NCBI RefSeq assembly: GCF_018491765.1
Contig: NZ_JABWCU010000007.1
Location: 186,001-250,000, forward strand
Reading direction: 5' to 3'
From: Novosphingobium profundi
GTDB taxonomy: Bacteria > Pseudomonadota > Alphaproteobacteria > Sphingomonadales > Sphingomonadaceae
DNA: 64,000 bases
The position numbers and the translations under genes were made by a program. Below are positions 11,275 through 19,142 of the stretch, one piece after another. The number at the start of each line of letters is the position of its first letter. Within the stretch, counting starts at the first letter, position 1. Below the pieces are notes generated by a model. That model saw only the letters and a list, made by a program, of their open reading frames with translations. It searched no databases and was not told where the DNA came from.

Positions 11275-12570
11275 CTAGCGGGAAATCCGGAGCGTAGCGC
11301 CCGAACCCGAAACCTGCCAGCCCTGCCCGCGAAGCGCTCCGGCCAGACGGTCCGAACCGCCGCGCACCGAGACGCGCATCACCGACGTGCCGCCGATGGC
11401 GAGGCTGACCGTCGCCGCGCCTTCGACACCGGGCACGCCGCGCACGGCGGCGAGCGCCGCGTCGACTGCGCCTGCATCGGGCGTCACGAACTGGACGCTC
11501 ACCGTCTCGAGCGGAACGCCGCTGACGTCCTCGGCCGGGATCGTGGGGGCAGGCGCGACGGGCTGGACCTCGACCGGCGCAGGCTGCACGCCCCCACCCG
11601 ACACCAGCTTGTCGCGCAATTGCGCGAAGGCCCGGTCGAGCTCGACGTTACCGCCCGTCAGGGTCGAATCGGGCGAAAGCTGCCCCGACGCCAGCGCCTG
11701 GCGATAGAGCCCATCAATACGCTCGACCGCCTGCTCCATCATCTCTGGCAGTGCCTGCTCGGACGAGGCCTGGAGGCTGAAACCGCCCAGGTACGTGTTG
11801 TCGGGCCCGAAGCGCGCGGTAAAAGTGCCCTTGATCGGACCACCGGGCCACTGCCGCTCGAGCCGCGCCATCGGCATGAGCACGTCCGAGGCATGGAACT
11901 GGCTGAGCACGGTACGCCACCACAGGCGGCTGCGCCGTCCGGGCTGGCCCGCGGTCAGAATCAGCGATTCGCCGCCCGAACCCGAGGGACGCACGTAGTC
12001 GACCGGGCTTGCCGAGGCCTGGTATTCGGCCCAGGCGCGCTGCCAGGGGCCGCGCACCTCGAAGACCTGCTGCACCCCGCCCGAAAACAGGACGGGCACC
12101 ACCAGCATCGGCGCCGAGCGCGGAATTCCGCCGCCTCCGCCCACGTACTGGCTCGATTTCGCCTTGTCGAAGATCACGCCCAGCGTCGCGATGTAGCGGC
12201 GCGGACCGACCTGCTCCTTCTCGATCACGACCGAGGAGACCATCGCGTCGATCGATTCGGTGGGCATGTCGGGCCCGCCGAGCTTCTTCCAGGCGAGCTT
12301 TTCCGCGTCCTTCCAGCCCTGCAGGCGCGCTTCGGCGCCGTTCTTGCCGGTCACGTCGACCTTGATACCGTCAACCTGGATGTCGGCCGAATTGGCGAGC
12401 GGGGCGATCCCGCGATCCCCCTCGACTTGCGCGACAAGGCTCGAAATCCCGAGCCCGGCGAGGCCGGCCACGGCGCTGCCGGCCAGCACATAACCGAGCG
12501 TTTTGCGCGAGATGAAGCCCGCGCCCTTGCGGTCGGGCCGCGGTGACAAGGAGGAAAAAGATAGCGTCAT
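11275..12570 (-). CDS. Membrane-anchored DUF2066/HMA-like protein
   Basis: 431 residues. A basic N-terminus then one hydrophobic segment (about 25-45) suggests an uncleaved anchor or signal peptide with the body in the periplasm. The central part ([22 protein letters not shown]-like strand, [16 protein letters not shown]) resembles the DUF2066 family. The last 80 residues form a ferredoxin-like fold pattern ([24 protein letters not shown]) seen in heavy-metal-associated domains, but the CxxC metal pair is absent. It directly precedes hdaA, 10 nt apart, and is divergent from purM. ATG at 12570 chosen because longer extensions run into the purM coding region. Function unknown. Confidence 0.8.
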   Translation of the reverse strand: MTLSFSSLSPRPDRKGAGFISRKTLGYVLAGSAVAGLAGLGISSLVAQVEGDRGIAPLANSADIQVDGIKVDVTGKNGAEARLQGWKDAEKLAWKKLGGPDMPTESIDAMVSSVVIEKEQVGPRRYIATLGVIFDKAKSSQYVGGGGGIPRSAPMLVVPVLFSGGVQQVFEVRGPWQRAWAEYQASASPVDYVRPSGSGGESLILTAGQPGRRSRLWWRTVLSQFHASDVLMPMARLERQWPGGPIKGTFTARFGPDNTYLGGFSLQASSEQALPEMMEQAVERIDGLYRQALASGQLSPDSTLTGGNVELDRAFAQLRDKLVSGGGVQPAPVEVQPVAPAPTIPAEDVSGVPLETVSVQFVTPDAGAVDAALAAVRGVPGVEGAATVSLAIGGTSVMRVSVRGGSDRLAGALRGQGWQVSGSGATLRISR

Positions 12571-12639
12571 GTTCAAAACCGTGGGCCTTTTGCCCAAACG
12601 GGAATGGAAATCCAAGCCACAAAGCATTATGCGGCCGCA

Positions 12640-13743
12640 ATGTCCGACGATAACTCTCAGAAGAGCTACTCCTACGAGCAGGCCGGTGTGTCGATCGCCG
12701 CCGGCAACGCGCTCGTCAAAGCCATCGCCCCCATGGCGCGCGCCACCGCGCGTCCGGGCGCCGACGCCGACCTGGGCGGCTTCGGCGGTTTCTTCGACCC
12801 CAAGGCGGCCGGGTACAAGGACCCGCTGCTGGTCGCGGCCAACGATGGCGTGGGCACCAAGGTCAAGCTTGCGATCGATCACGACCGCCACGACCAGATC
12901 GGCACCGACCTCGTCGCGATGTGCGTGAACGACCTGATCGTCCAGGGCGCCGAGCCCCTCTTCTTCCTTGACTACTTCGCCACCGGAAAGCTCGAGAATG
13001 GAGTCGCCGAGCGCGTCGTCGCCAGTATCGCCGAAGGTTGCAAGATCGCGGGCTGCGCGCTCATCGGCGGCGAGACCGCCGAGATGCCGGGCATGTACGG
13101 CGAAGGCGACTATGATCTTGCCGGCTTCTGCGTGGGCGCGGTCGAACGCGGCGAACAGCTGACCGGCGAAAAGGTCCAGGAAGGCGACGTCCTCCTCGGC
13201 CTTGCCTCCTCGGGCGTGCATTCGAACGGCTACTCGCTGGTGCGCCGTCTCGCCGCCGACAAGGGCTGGAAGCTCGACCGCCCCGCCCTGTTCGACCAGG
13301 AAACCCTGCTGATCGACGCACTGATCGCGCCGACGCGCATCTACGTGAAGAGCCTGCTGCCGTTCGTCCGACAGGGCCGCATCCACGCGCTCGCGCACAT
13401 CACCGGCGGTGGCCTGCTCGAGAACATTCCGCGCGTCCTGCCCAAGGGCCTGCACGCGCGCATCGACGCCGACGCCTGGCCCCAGCCGCGCCTGATGGCG
13501 TTCCTCCAGGCCCAGGGCAACATCGAGCCGGGCGAAATGGCGCGCACCTTCAACTGCGGCATCGGCATGGTGCTGGCCGTCAGTGCCGACGAGGCCGCCT
13601 CGCTCAAGGCCGACCTCGAGGCCGCCGGCGAGAGCGTCTTCGTCATCGGCGCGATCGAGGCAGGCGAAAAGGGCTGCACCGTCCAAGGTTCGGCCGAGGC
13701 CTGGTCCGCGCGCGAAGCGTGGCAGGCCGTGCACATTGGCTGA
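12640..13743 (+). CDS. purM: Phosphoribosylformylglycinamidine cyclo-ligase
   Basis: 367 residues. Converts FGAM to AIR with ATP, step five of purine synthesis. Signatures: [12 protein letters not shown] at the N-terminus, [42 protein letters not shown], the [13 protein letters not shown] region and [18 protein letters not shown] at 12640 (MSDD) fits the family start; an ATG at 12604 would add 12 unconserved residues. Followed at once by purN. Confidence 0.97.
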   Translation: MSDDNSQKSYSYEQAGVSIAAGNALVKAIAPMARATARPGADADLGGFGGFFDPKAAGYKDPLLVAANDGVGTKVKLAIDHDRHDQIGTDLVAMCVNDLIVQGAEPLFFLDYFATGKLENGVAERVVASIAEGCKIAGCALIGGETAEMPGMYGEGDYDLAGFCVGAVERGEQLTGEKVQEGDVLLGLASSGVHSNGYSLVRRLAADKGWKLDRPALFDQETLLIDALIAPTRIYVKSLLPFVRQGRIHALAHITGGGLLENIPRVLPKGLHARIDADAWPQPRLMAFLQAQGNIEPGEMARTFNCGIGMVLAVSADEAASLKADLEAAGESVFVIGAIEAGEKGCTVQGSAEAWSAREAWQAVHIG

Positions 13744-13747
13744 CACC

Positions 13748-14728
13748 GTGGCGACGTCCGGGGTGTCCGAAGCGGGCCGGAGCAAGGCGAAAGTCGCCGT
13801 GCTCGTTTCGGGCAGCGGGACCAACATGGCCGCCCTGCTCTACGCCAGCCGCGCCGAGGATTGCCCCTACGAGATCGTCCTCGTCGCCTCGAACGACCCC
13901 GAGGCCAAGGGCCTGAAGCTCGCCGCCGCCGAGGGCGTGGCGACTTTCGGCCATTCGCACAAGGGCATGAAGCGCGCCGAACACGACGCACTGATGGACG
14001 AGGCGATTCGTGCCAGCGGCGCGCAGTGGGTCGCGCTTGCCGGCTACATGCGCATCCTCACCCCCGGTTTCGTCGCCGGCTGGCAGGGGCGCATGGTCAA
14101 CATCCATCCCTCGCTGCTGCCCAAGTACACCGGGCTCCACACGCACGAGCGCGCGCTCGAGGCGGGTGACAGCCATGGCGGCGTCACCGTCCACCTCGTC
14201 ACCGCCGAGCTCGACGAGGGTCCGATCCTGGGCCAGACGCCGGTCGCCATCGTCCCCGGCGACACCCCCGACACGCTGGCCGCGCGGGTGCTCATCGCCG
14301 AGCACCAGCTCTATTCACGCTGCCTTGCCAAGCTCGTCGCGCGCGAGAGCGATCCCGCCTGGCTGCTCGCCCGGATCGAGGAACTGGTCGCGAACCTGCC
14401 CGAAGTCGAAGCGCGCCCCTCGCACGGTTCGCCCGGCTGGCGCGTAGGCGGCAAGTACTTCGCCCATTTCAACGACCAGCACCACGGCACGCCCCATATC
14501 GCGGTCCTGGTGCGCACGACCGGGCTCGACGAGATCGAGAACCTCGTCGAACGCGACCCCGAGACCTATTTCAAGCCTGCCTACTATGGCGCCTCGGGCT
14601 GGGTCGGGGTCATTCTCAATCGCCCCGGCGTGGACTGGGACAGCGTGCGCGAATGGCTCGAGCGCAGCTGGCAGAGCGTGGCGCCCAAGCGCCTCACCCG
14701 ATTGATGGTCGCCGCCCGGGACTTCTGA
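13748..14728 (+). CDS. purN: Phosphoribosylglycinamide formyltransferase fused to MmcQ/YjbR domain
   Basis: About 326 residues, versus roughly 190-215 for ordinary PurN. The first part is PurN (GART): AVLVSGSGTNMAAL binds GAR, GYMRILTPGFV, NIHPSLLPKYTG gives the catalytic Asn and His, and GGVTVHLVTAELDEGPIL the catalytic Asp. It formylates GAR with 10-formyl-THF. From about residue 220 the same frame continues into a MmcQ/YjbR-type domain (ARPSHGSPGWRVGGKYFAHF, then YYGASGWVGVILNRPGVD and SWQSVAPKRLT). No stop or restart is seen between them. GTG 13748 is used; TTG 13736, overlapping purM, is also possible. The second domain's role is unknown. Confidence 0.93.
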   Translation: MATSGVSEAGRSKAKVAVLVSGSGTNMAALLYASRAEDCPYEIVLVASNDPEAKGLKLAAAEGVATFGHSHKGMKRAEHDALMDEAIRASGAQWVALAGYMRILTPGFVAGWQGRMVNIHPSLLPKYTGLHTHERALEAGDSHGGVTVHLVTAELDEGPILGQTPVAIVPGDTPDTLAARVLIAEHQLYSRCLAKLVARESDPAWLLARIEELVANLPEVEARPSHGSPGWRVGGKYFAHFNDQHHGTPHIAVLVRTTGLDEIENLVERDPETYFKPAYYGASGWVGVILNRPGVDWDSVREWLERSWQSVAPKRLTRLMVAARDF

Positions 14729-14730
14729 TC

Positions 14731-14753
14731 CCGGCGCGGAGCGCCGGCTCTTC
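14731..14753 (+). terminator. Possible terminator after purN
   Basis: CCGGCGC and GCGCCGG form a 7-bp stem with a 3-nt loop at 14731-14747, two bases after the purN stop. The following bases are only moderately T-rich (ctcttc), so termination is uncertain. Confidence 0.4.
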
Positions 14754-14782
14754 GCGGACTTTTCGTAGCGCGCCCCCGCCTC

Positions 14783-14935
14783 TCAAGGCAACTTCGGCGC
14801 GTCCGGACCGCTTGCGATGACGGTTTGCACTGCAACCTCGTGCGCCGGATCGCGCTCGGGCGCGGCCAGATGCGAGAACGCGAACGATACCAGGAACGAG
14901 GCGAAGGACACGCAAAGGAACGTCTTGAAGTGCAT
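14783..14935 (-). CDS. Possible 50-residue membrane or secreted peptide
   Basis: A short frame of 50 codons beginning MHFKTFLCVSFASFLVSFAF, which is a typical signal peptide or single membrane helix, followed by a short acidic-basic tail (APERDPAHEVAVQTV). A purine-rich GGGGGAAACG lies about 9-11 nt before the ATG. It is alone between the purN end and the ndk terminator. No family is recognised. The hydrophobic N-terminus and clean stop make it more likely than a chance frame, but there is no independent proof. Confidence 0.4.
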   Translation of the reverse strand: MHFKTFLCVSFASFLVSFAFSHLAAPERDPAHEVAVQTVIASGPDAPKLP

Positions 14936-15050
14936 GGCGGTTCGTTTCCCCCGCAATGGGCCGGATGGTTTCCGCAATATTTCCCACGATACGCGAATGA
15001 ACACGTAGTGAAAACTTGTTAATCCCCCCTACCGATCGCACCCCGACACG

Positions 15051-15085
15051 AAAAAAGGGACGACCTTTCGGGCCGTCCCTTTTTC
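15051..15085. terminator. Rho-independent terminator downstream of ndk
   Basis: AAAAAAGGGACG pairs with CGTCCCTTTTT around a loop of about 12 nt. A run of A on one side and T on the other makes it active in both directions. It lies 45 nt past the ndk stop. Confidence 0.85.
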
Positions 15086-15129
15086 AATTCGCGTGATTCG
15101 CAAGTGGCCTTGCCGGCCCCTTGCGCGAA

Positions 15130-15552
15130 TCAGCCAACGATTTCTTCGGGCTTGAAGAAGTAAGCGATCTCGATCGCCGCGTTCTCGTCCGAGTCCGAAC
15201 CGTGCGCCGAGTTGGCTTCGATCGATTCGGCAAAGGTCTTGCGGATGGTGCCTTCGGCGGCGTCGGCCGGGTTGGTGGCGCCCATCACGTCACGGTTGGC
15301 CTTGACGGCGTCTTCGCCCTCGAGAACCTGCACGACCACGGGGCCCGAGATCATGAACGAGACGAGATCGCCGAAGAAGGGACGCTCGGCGTGGACGGCG
15401 TAGAAGCCTTCGGCCTGTTCCTTGGTCATCTGGATGCGCTTCGAAGCGACGACGCGAAGGCCGGCTTCCTCGAGCATCTTGGTGATGGCGCCGGTCAGGT
15501 TGCGACGGGTGGCGTCGGGCTTGATGATCGAGAACGTGCGGGTAACCGCCAT
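15130..15552 (-). CDS. ndk: Nucleoside diphosphate kinase
   Basis: 140 residues, the normal length. Transfers the terminal phosphate from ATP to other nucleoside diphosphates through a phospho-histidine. The catalytic His117 is in NSAHGSDS, and the substrate-binding residues are in [13 protein letters not shown] and [18 protein letters not shown] at 15552. Single gene with its own terminator. Confidence 0.98.
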   Translation of the reverse strand: MAVTRTFSIIKPDATRRNLTGAITKMLEEAGLRVVASKRIQMTKEQAEGFYAVHAERPFFGDLVSFMISGPVVVQVLEGEDAVKANRDVMGATNPADAAEGTIRKTFAESIEANSAHGSDSDENAAIEIAYFFKPEEIVG

Positions 15553-15685
15553 GGGATTTGTCCTTGATAAGTGGAAAGCGGGAAACTGTTGCGCGCGCCC
15601 CTAGCTTGCTTCGCGAAAGACCGCAAGCGCGAGTGGCCAAGGCCGGCGATTGCCAATCCGGCGAAAGCGCCTAGGCTCGCACCCC

Positions 15686-16618
15686 ATGCCTTCTTTCCTG
15701 TGCGCCGACCGCCCCCATCGCCTCCGCCGCCTCGCCCTCATCGGCCTTGCCACGCTGCTGTGCGCGGCATCACCCGTTCCTCCCGTCGCAGCCCCCTCGT
15801 TCGCGCCGTGGATCGACGGCACCGCGCCCGACGAACCGGACATGCAGGTCCAGGCCATTGATGGCGATACCTATGTTCTTCGCCAGTCTGTCCGCACCAA
15901 CTTCGAAGCGCCCTTTCTTTACCTGATCTTCGGGTCGAAGCGCGCCCTTCTCATCGACACCGGCGCGGGCGGGTTGCAGATCCGCCCCACGATCGAGCGG
16001 GTGATCGCCGATTGGCGCGCACGCCACGGCGGCCGCGCGATCGAACTGGTCGTGGCCCATTCGCACGGGCACGGCGATCACCACGCCGGCGACGCCGAGT
16101 TCGCCGGAAGGCCGAACACGCACGTCGTGGGGCTGTCGGCGGCCGACGTCGCCCACTTCTTCGGCGTCGAGCCGTGGCCCGAGGACATCGCCCCGTTCGA
16201 CCTTGGCGGACGCACGCTCCAGATCCTCGCCACTCCGGGCCACGAGGACGCCCACATCATGGTCTATGATCCCGTAACGCAGCTGCTGTTTTCGGGCGAC
16301 ATGCTCTACCCCGGCCGGCTCTATGTGCCCCGCGACAAGTTCGCCGACTTTCGGGCAAGCGCCGAGCGCCTCACCGCCTTTGCCCATACCCACCCGATCC
16401 GCGCCCTGCTCGGCGCCCACATCGAGATGACGCGCACTGCGGGCAAGGACTACCCGATGCGCGCGGCGAGGCACCCGGACGAACATGGCCTTGCGCTCGC
16501 CCCTTCGGTAATCGACGAGTTGGCCAAGGCCCTCGAGACCGCGCCCACGCCGCCGGTGATCGACCGGCACGCCGATTTCATCGTATATCCGCTGGAGCCG
16601 CGCCCGAAGGCGCCGTAA
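15686..16618 (+). CDS. Secreted metallo-beta-lactamase-fold hydrolase
   Basis: 310 residues. A basic n-region (DRPHRLRRLA) and a hydrophobic core ending near VPPVAAP form a signal peptide, so the enzyme should be periplasmic. The metal site is complete in outline: AHSHGHGDHHAGD (HxHxDH), then ATPGHEDAHIM and FSGDMLYPGRLYV supply the further His and Asp ligands, and LGAHIE the last His. The fold is shared by beta-lactamases, glyoxalase II, sulfatases and others; nothing points to the substrate. ATG 15686 gives the best signal peptide. It ends 1 nt before the convergent small HTH gene. Confidence 0.85.
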   Translation: MPSFLCADRPHRLRRLALIGLATLLCAASPVPPVAAPSFAPWIDGTAPDEPDMQVQAIDGDTYVLRQSVRTNFEAPFLYLIFGSKRALLIDTGAGGLQIRPTIERVIADWRARHGGRAIELVVAHSHGHGDHHAGDAEFAGRPNTHVVGLSAADVAHFFGVEPWPEDIAPFDLGGRTLQILATPGHEDAHIMVYDPVTQLLFSGDMLYPGRLYVPRDKFADFRASAERLTAFAHTHPIRALLGAHIEMTRTAGKDYPMRAARHPDEHGLALAPSVIDELAKALETAPTPPVIDRHADFIVYPLEPRPKAP

Positions 16619-16619
16619 A

Positions 16620-16931
16620 TCAGGCTTCGCCCGCGAGTTCGTCGTCGCCGCAGCGCGAGCCCGAACGCAGCACGTCGCGCCGGGCCTGACCTTCGAGGAG
16701 GTTCGAGGGGAAGTCGGGCGAAAGGCTGCGCTCGAGCTTGCGGCACAAGTTGGCGTGTTCGAGCAGTGCGCTCGCGATGTCGCGCAGCCAGCCTTCGTGC
16801 AGCGCCATCTCGCCCGAGAGCAGGCGACTGACGGTCCGTTCCGAACAGCTGAGCGTGCGCGCCACCGCGCGCGGCCCGCCCAGCGCATCGACGGCGCGGG
16901 CAAACAGGCTGAGCTGTTCCTGGGGTGTCAT
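16620..16931 (-). CDS. Small helix-turn-helix protein (XRE-like)
   Basis: 103 residues. Residues about 8-45 (LFARAVDALGGPRAVARTL then SCSERTVSRLLSGEMAL) fit a Cro/C1- or YdaS-like helix-turn-helix, with the recognition helix at SERTVSRLL. The remaining half is charged and has a Cys-containing end (SGSRCGDDEL). Probably a small DNA-binding regulator with unknown targets. Convergent with the metallo-beta-lactamase gene and about 150 nt downstream of holC on the same strand. Confidence 0.65.
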   Translation of the reverse strand: MTPQEQLSLFARAVDALGGPRAVARTLSCSERTVSRLLSGEMALHEGWLRDIASALLEHANLCRKLERSLSPDFPSNLLEGQARRDVLRSGSRCGDDELAGEA

Positions 16932-17085
16932 GAAACCGGAGCCCTCTTCACAAGCCGCACGCGGGCCGATGGGCCGGTGCGATGATCCTCGCGGCTGTGC
17001 TGGGACGGACCGGTGTTGTCAATGCGCCGGGCCGCAGCTTCGCCCCGCCATCCCCGGCGTAGCGTCGCGCCTTGGCGGAGGCGCC

Positions 17086-17529
17086 CTATTCCGAGGCCTT
17101 CTTGGCCCAGCGCCCGTCTTCCTGCGCCCAGTATTCCTTGGTTACGCCTTCGCGCCCGCGCAGATCCTTCCAGACTTGGCGGGCCTCCTGCAGGGTCGCG
17201 TCGTCGAAAAGGTAGAACACGCGCTCGAAACGGGCCTCGCTTTCGCGCCAGTGGCCATCGGCCAGGAACAGGAAGCGCGCGCCGTTGACCGGCTCGACCT
17301 CGCCCGAAAGCAGGATCGGCTGGCGATCGGGATGGGGCTCGCTGGCCTCGCCATTGGCGAGGAAGCTGTGCGGCGAAAGCGTCCACAGCCCGCGCGCGAT
17401 CTCCGCGCGCTGCGTGTCCTCGCCCGAGACGACGAGGACACGTTCGCCCGCCTCCAGCGACTTCTTCGCCAGAAGCGGGACCACGCCGTGGGCGGGGTCG
17501 CGGCTGAGCTGGTAGAACATCACGCGCAC
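17086..17529 (-). CDS. holC: DNA polymerase III subunit chi
   Basis: 147 residues. HolC links the clamp loader to single-strand binding protein. The start MRVMFYQLSRDP, the LLAKKSLEAGERVLVVSG segment and the C-terminal YLFDDATLQEARQVWKDLRG match the family. GTG at 17529 is preceded by GGGAGGGGG; the ATG three codons inside is the alternative. It starts 22 nt after pepA, an arrangement common in proteobacteria, so pepA-holC is one operon. Confidence 0.92.
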   Translation of the reverse strand: MRVMFYQLSRDPAHGVVPLLAKKSLEAGERVLVVSGEDTQRAEIARGLWTLSPHSFLANGEASEPHPDRQPILLSGEVEPVNGARFLFLADGHWRESEARFERVFYLFDDATLQEARQVWKDLRGREGVTKEYWAQEDGRWAKKASE

Positions 17530-17551
17530 AGCCGCGGCCCCCTCCCGGTTC

Positions 17552-19015
17552 TCAGCCTTCCGCGGTGTCGCGGATGAAGCGATCGAGCAGGCGCACGCCG
17601 TAGCCGGTCGCGCCCTTGCCCCAGGTCGCGCCGGGCTTGTCGGCCCAGACCATGCCCGCAATGTCGAGGTGCGCCCAGGGGCGGCCCTTGTCGACGAAGC
17701 GCTGGAGGAACTGCGCCGCCGTGATCGAACCACCGAAACGGGGGCCGACGTTCTTCATGTCGGCGATCGCACTTTCGATCAGCTTGTCGTAGGTCGGGCC
17801 CATCGGCATGCGCCACAGCTTATCGCCGGTGGCGAGGCCGGCCGCAGTGAGATCCGCCGAAAGCTCGTCGTCGTTCGAGAAGAGACCGGCGTATTCCTGG
17901 CCCAGCGAAATCATGATTGCGCCGGTCAGCGTGGCGAGGTCCATGATCCGGACCGGGTCATAGGTCTGCTGCGCGTACGTCAGCACGTCGCACATCACGA
18001 GGCGGCCTTCGGCGTCGGTGTTGATCACCTCGACGGTCTGGCCCGACATCGTCGTGACCACGTCACCGGGGCGCTGCGCATTGCCGTCGGGCATGTTCTC
18101 GACGAGGCCGCACAGGCCGATCACGTTGGCCTTGGCCTTGCGCCGGGCGAGCGCGAGCATGGTGCCTGCCACCGCGCCGGCGCCGCCCATGTCCCACTTC
18201 ATGTCTTCCATGCCGCCGGGCTGCTTGAGGCTGATGCCGCCGGTGTCGAACGTGACGCCCTTGCCGACGAAGGCCACCGGCTTCTCGCCTTCGGTGCCGC
18301 CCAGCCATTCCATCACGAGCAGGCGCGCGGGCTTGACCGAACCTTGCGCGACGCCGAGCAGCGCGCCCATGCCGAGCTCGGCCATTTCCGCGTCATCAAG
18401 CACGCGCAGGACGAGGCCGGTGCCTTCCATGCGCGCCTTGCAGCGCTCGACGAAGCTTTCGGGGTAGATCGTGTTGGCGGGCTCGGTCACCAGCTCGCGG
18501 GTGAAGGCGACGCCCTCGGCCACGGCCTGTTCGACCGCCCAGAGCGCTTCGGTGCCTTCGGGGGCGCCGACGAGGTCGATGGTGGTGAGCGTCGGCTTCT
18601 GCTCGGGCGTGAGCGTCGTGCGGTAGGCATCCCAGCGCCACGAGCGCAGCACGCCGCCGGTGAGCGTCGCCACGGCCTCTTCCTTGGTGAAACCGCTGCC
18701 GGTGAGATCGAAGGCCACCGCCTCCTCGCCCGATGTCAGGAACTTGCCGAGGACCGCCGCGGCCGCGCGCTCGATCGCCGCGCCGCGATCGCTCGCGTCC
18801 GCGCCGCCGAGCCCCGCCAGCACCACGCGCGCCGTCTTGCCGCCGCGTTCGACGAAGCCGTCGAAGAGCTGCCCCGGCTTGCCCGTGAAGCGCGAAAGCT
18901 TCGCGCCCTCGGCCAGGATCGGCTCGAGGTCGGCCGGGACAGCGTCCTGGTTGACGAAACGGACGACGAGGCGCGCGCCGGAAGGGGTAGCCGCGTCAAG
19001 AAACTGGATCTTCAT
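17552..19015 (-). CDS. pepA: Leucyl aminopeptidase (M17)
   Basis: 487 residues. A cytosolic two-metal aminopeptidase. The metal- and substrate-binding lysine and acidic residues are in FVGKGVTFDTGGISLKQPGG and MEDMKWDMGGAGAV, and the family signature NTDAEGRLVMCDVL is complete. The N-terminal third is the regulatory macro-like domain. ATG at 19015 has AGGAGAA just upstream. It leads the pepA-holC operon and is divergent from lptD. Confidence 0.97.
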   Translation of the reverse strand: MKIQFLDAATPSGARLVVRFVNQDAVPADLEPILAEGAKLSRFTGKPGQLFDGFVERGGKTARVVLAGLGGADASDRGAAIERAAAAVLGKFLTSGEEAVAFDLTGSGFTKEEAVATLTGGVLRSWRWDAYRTTLTPEQKPTLTTIDLVGAPEGTEALWAVEQAVAEGVAFTRELVTEPANTIYPESFVERCKARMEGTGLVLRVLDDAEMAELGMGALLGVAQGSVKPARLLVMEWLGGTEGEKPVAFVGKGVTFDTGGISLKQPGGMEDMKWDMGGAGAVAGTMLALARRKAKANVIGLCGLVENMPDGNAQRPGDVVTTMSGQTVEVINTDAEGRLVMCDVLTYAQQTYDPVRIMDLATLTGAIMISLGQEYAGLFSNDDELSADLTAAGLATGDKLWRMPMGPTYDKLIESAIADMKNVGPRFGGSITAAQFLQRFVDKGRPWAHLDIAGMVWADKPGATWGKGATGYGVRLLDRFIRDTAEG

Positions 19016-19142
19016 GAATTCTCCTGAACTCGCATCGGTCGCGTAGCAAAGCGCATCAGCCGATCCGCATGGATCGACCAGGCTGTGCGCTTCACCGCAA
19101 GCATGGATTGCAGTTAGGCACAGGCAGTGCGATAGGCAAGCC

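Noticed and set aside
12571..13827. N-terminal extension of the minus-strand gene that ends at 11275
   Set aside because: It would run antisense through purM; the natural start is the ATG at 12570.
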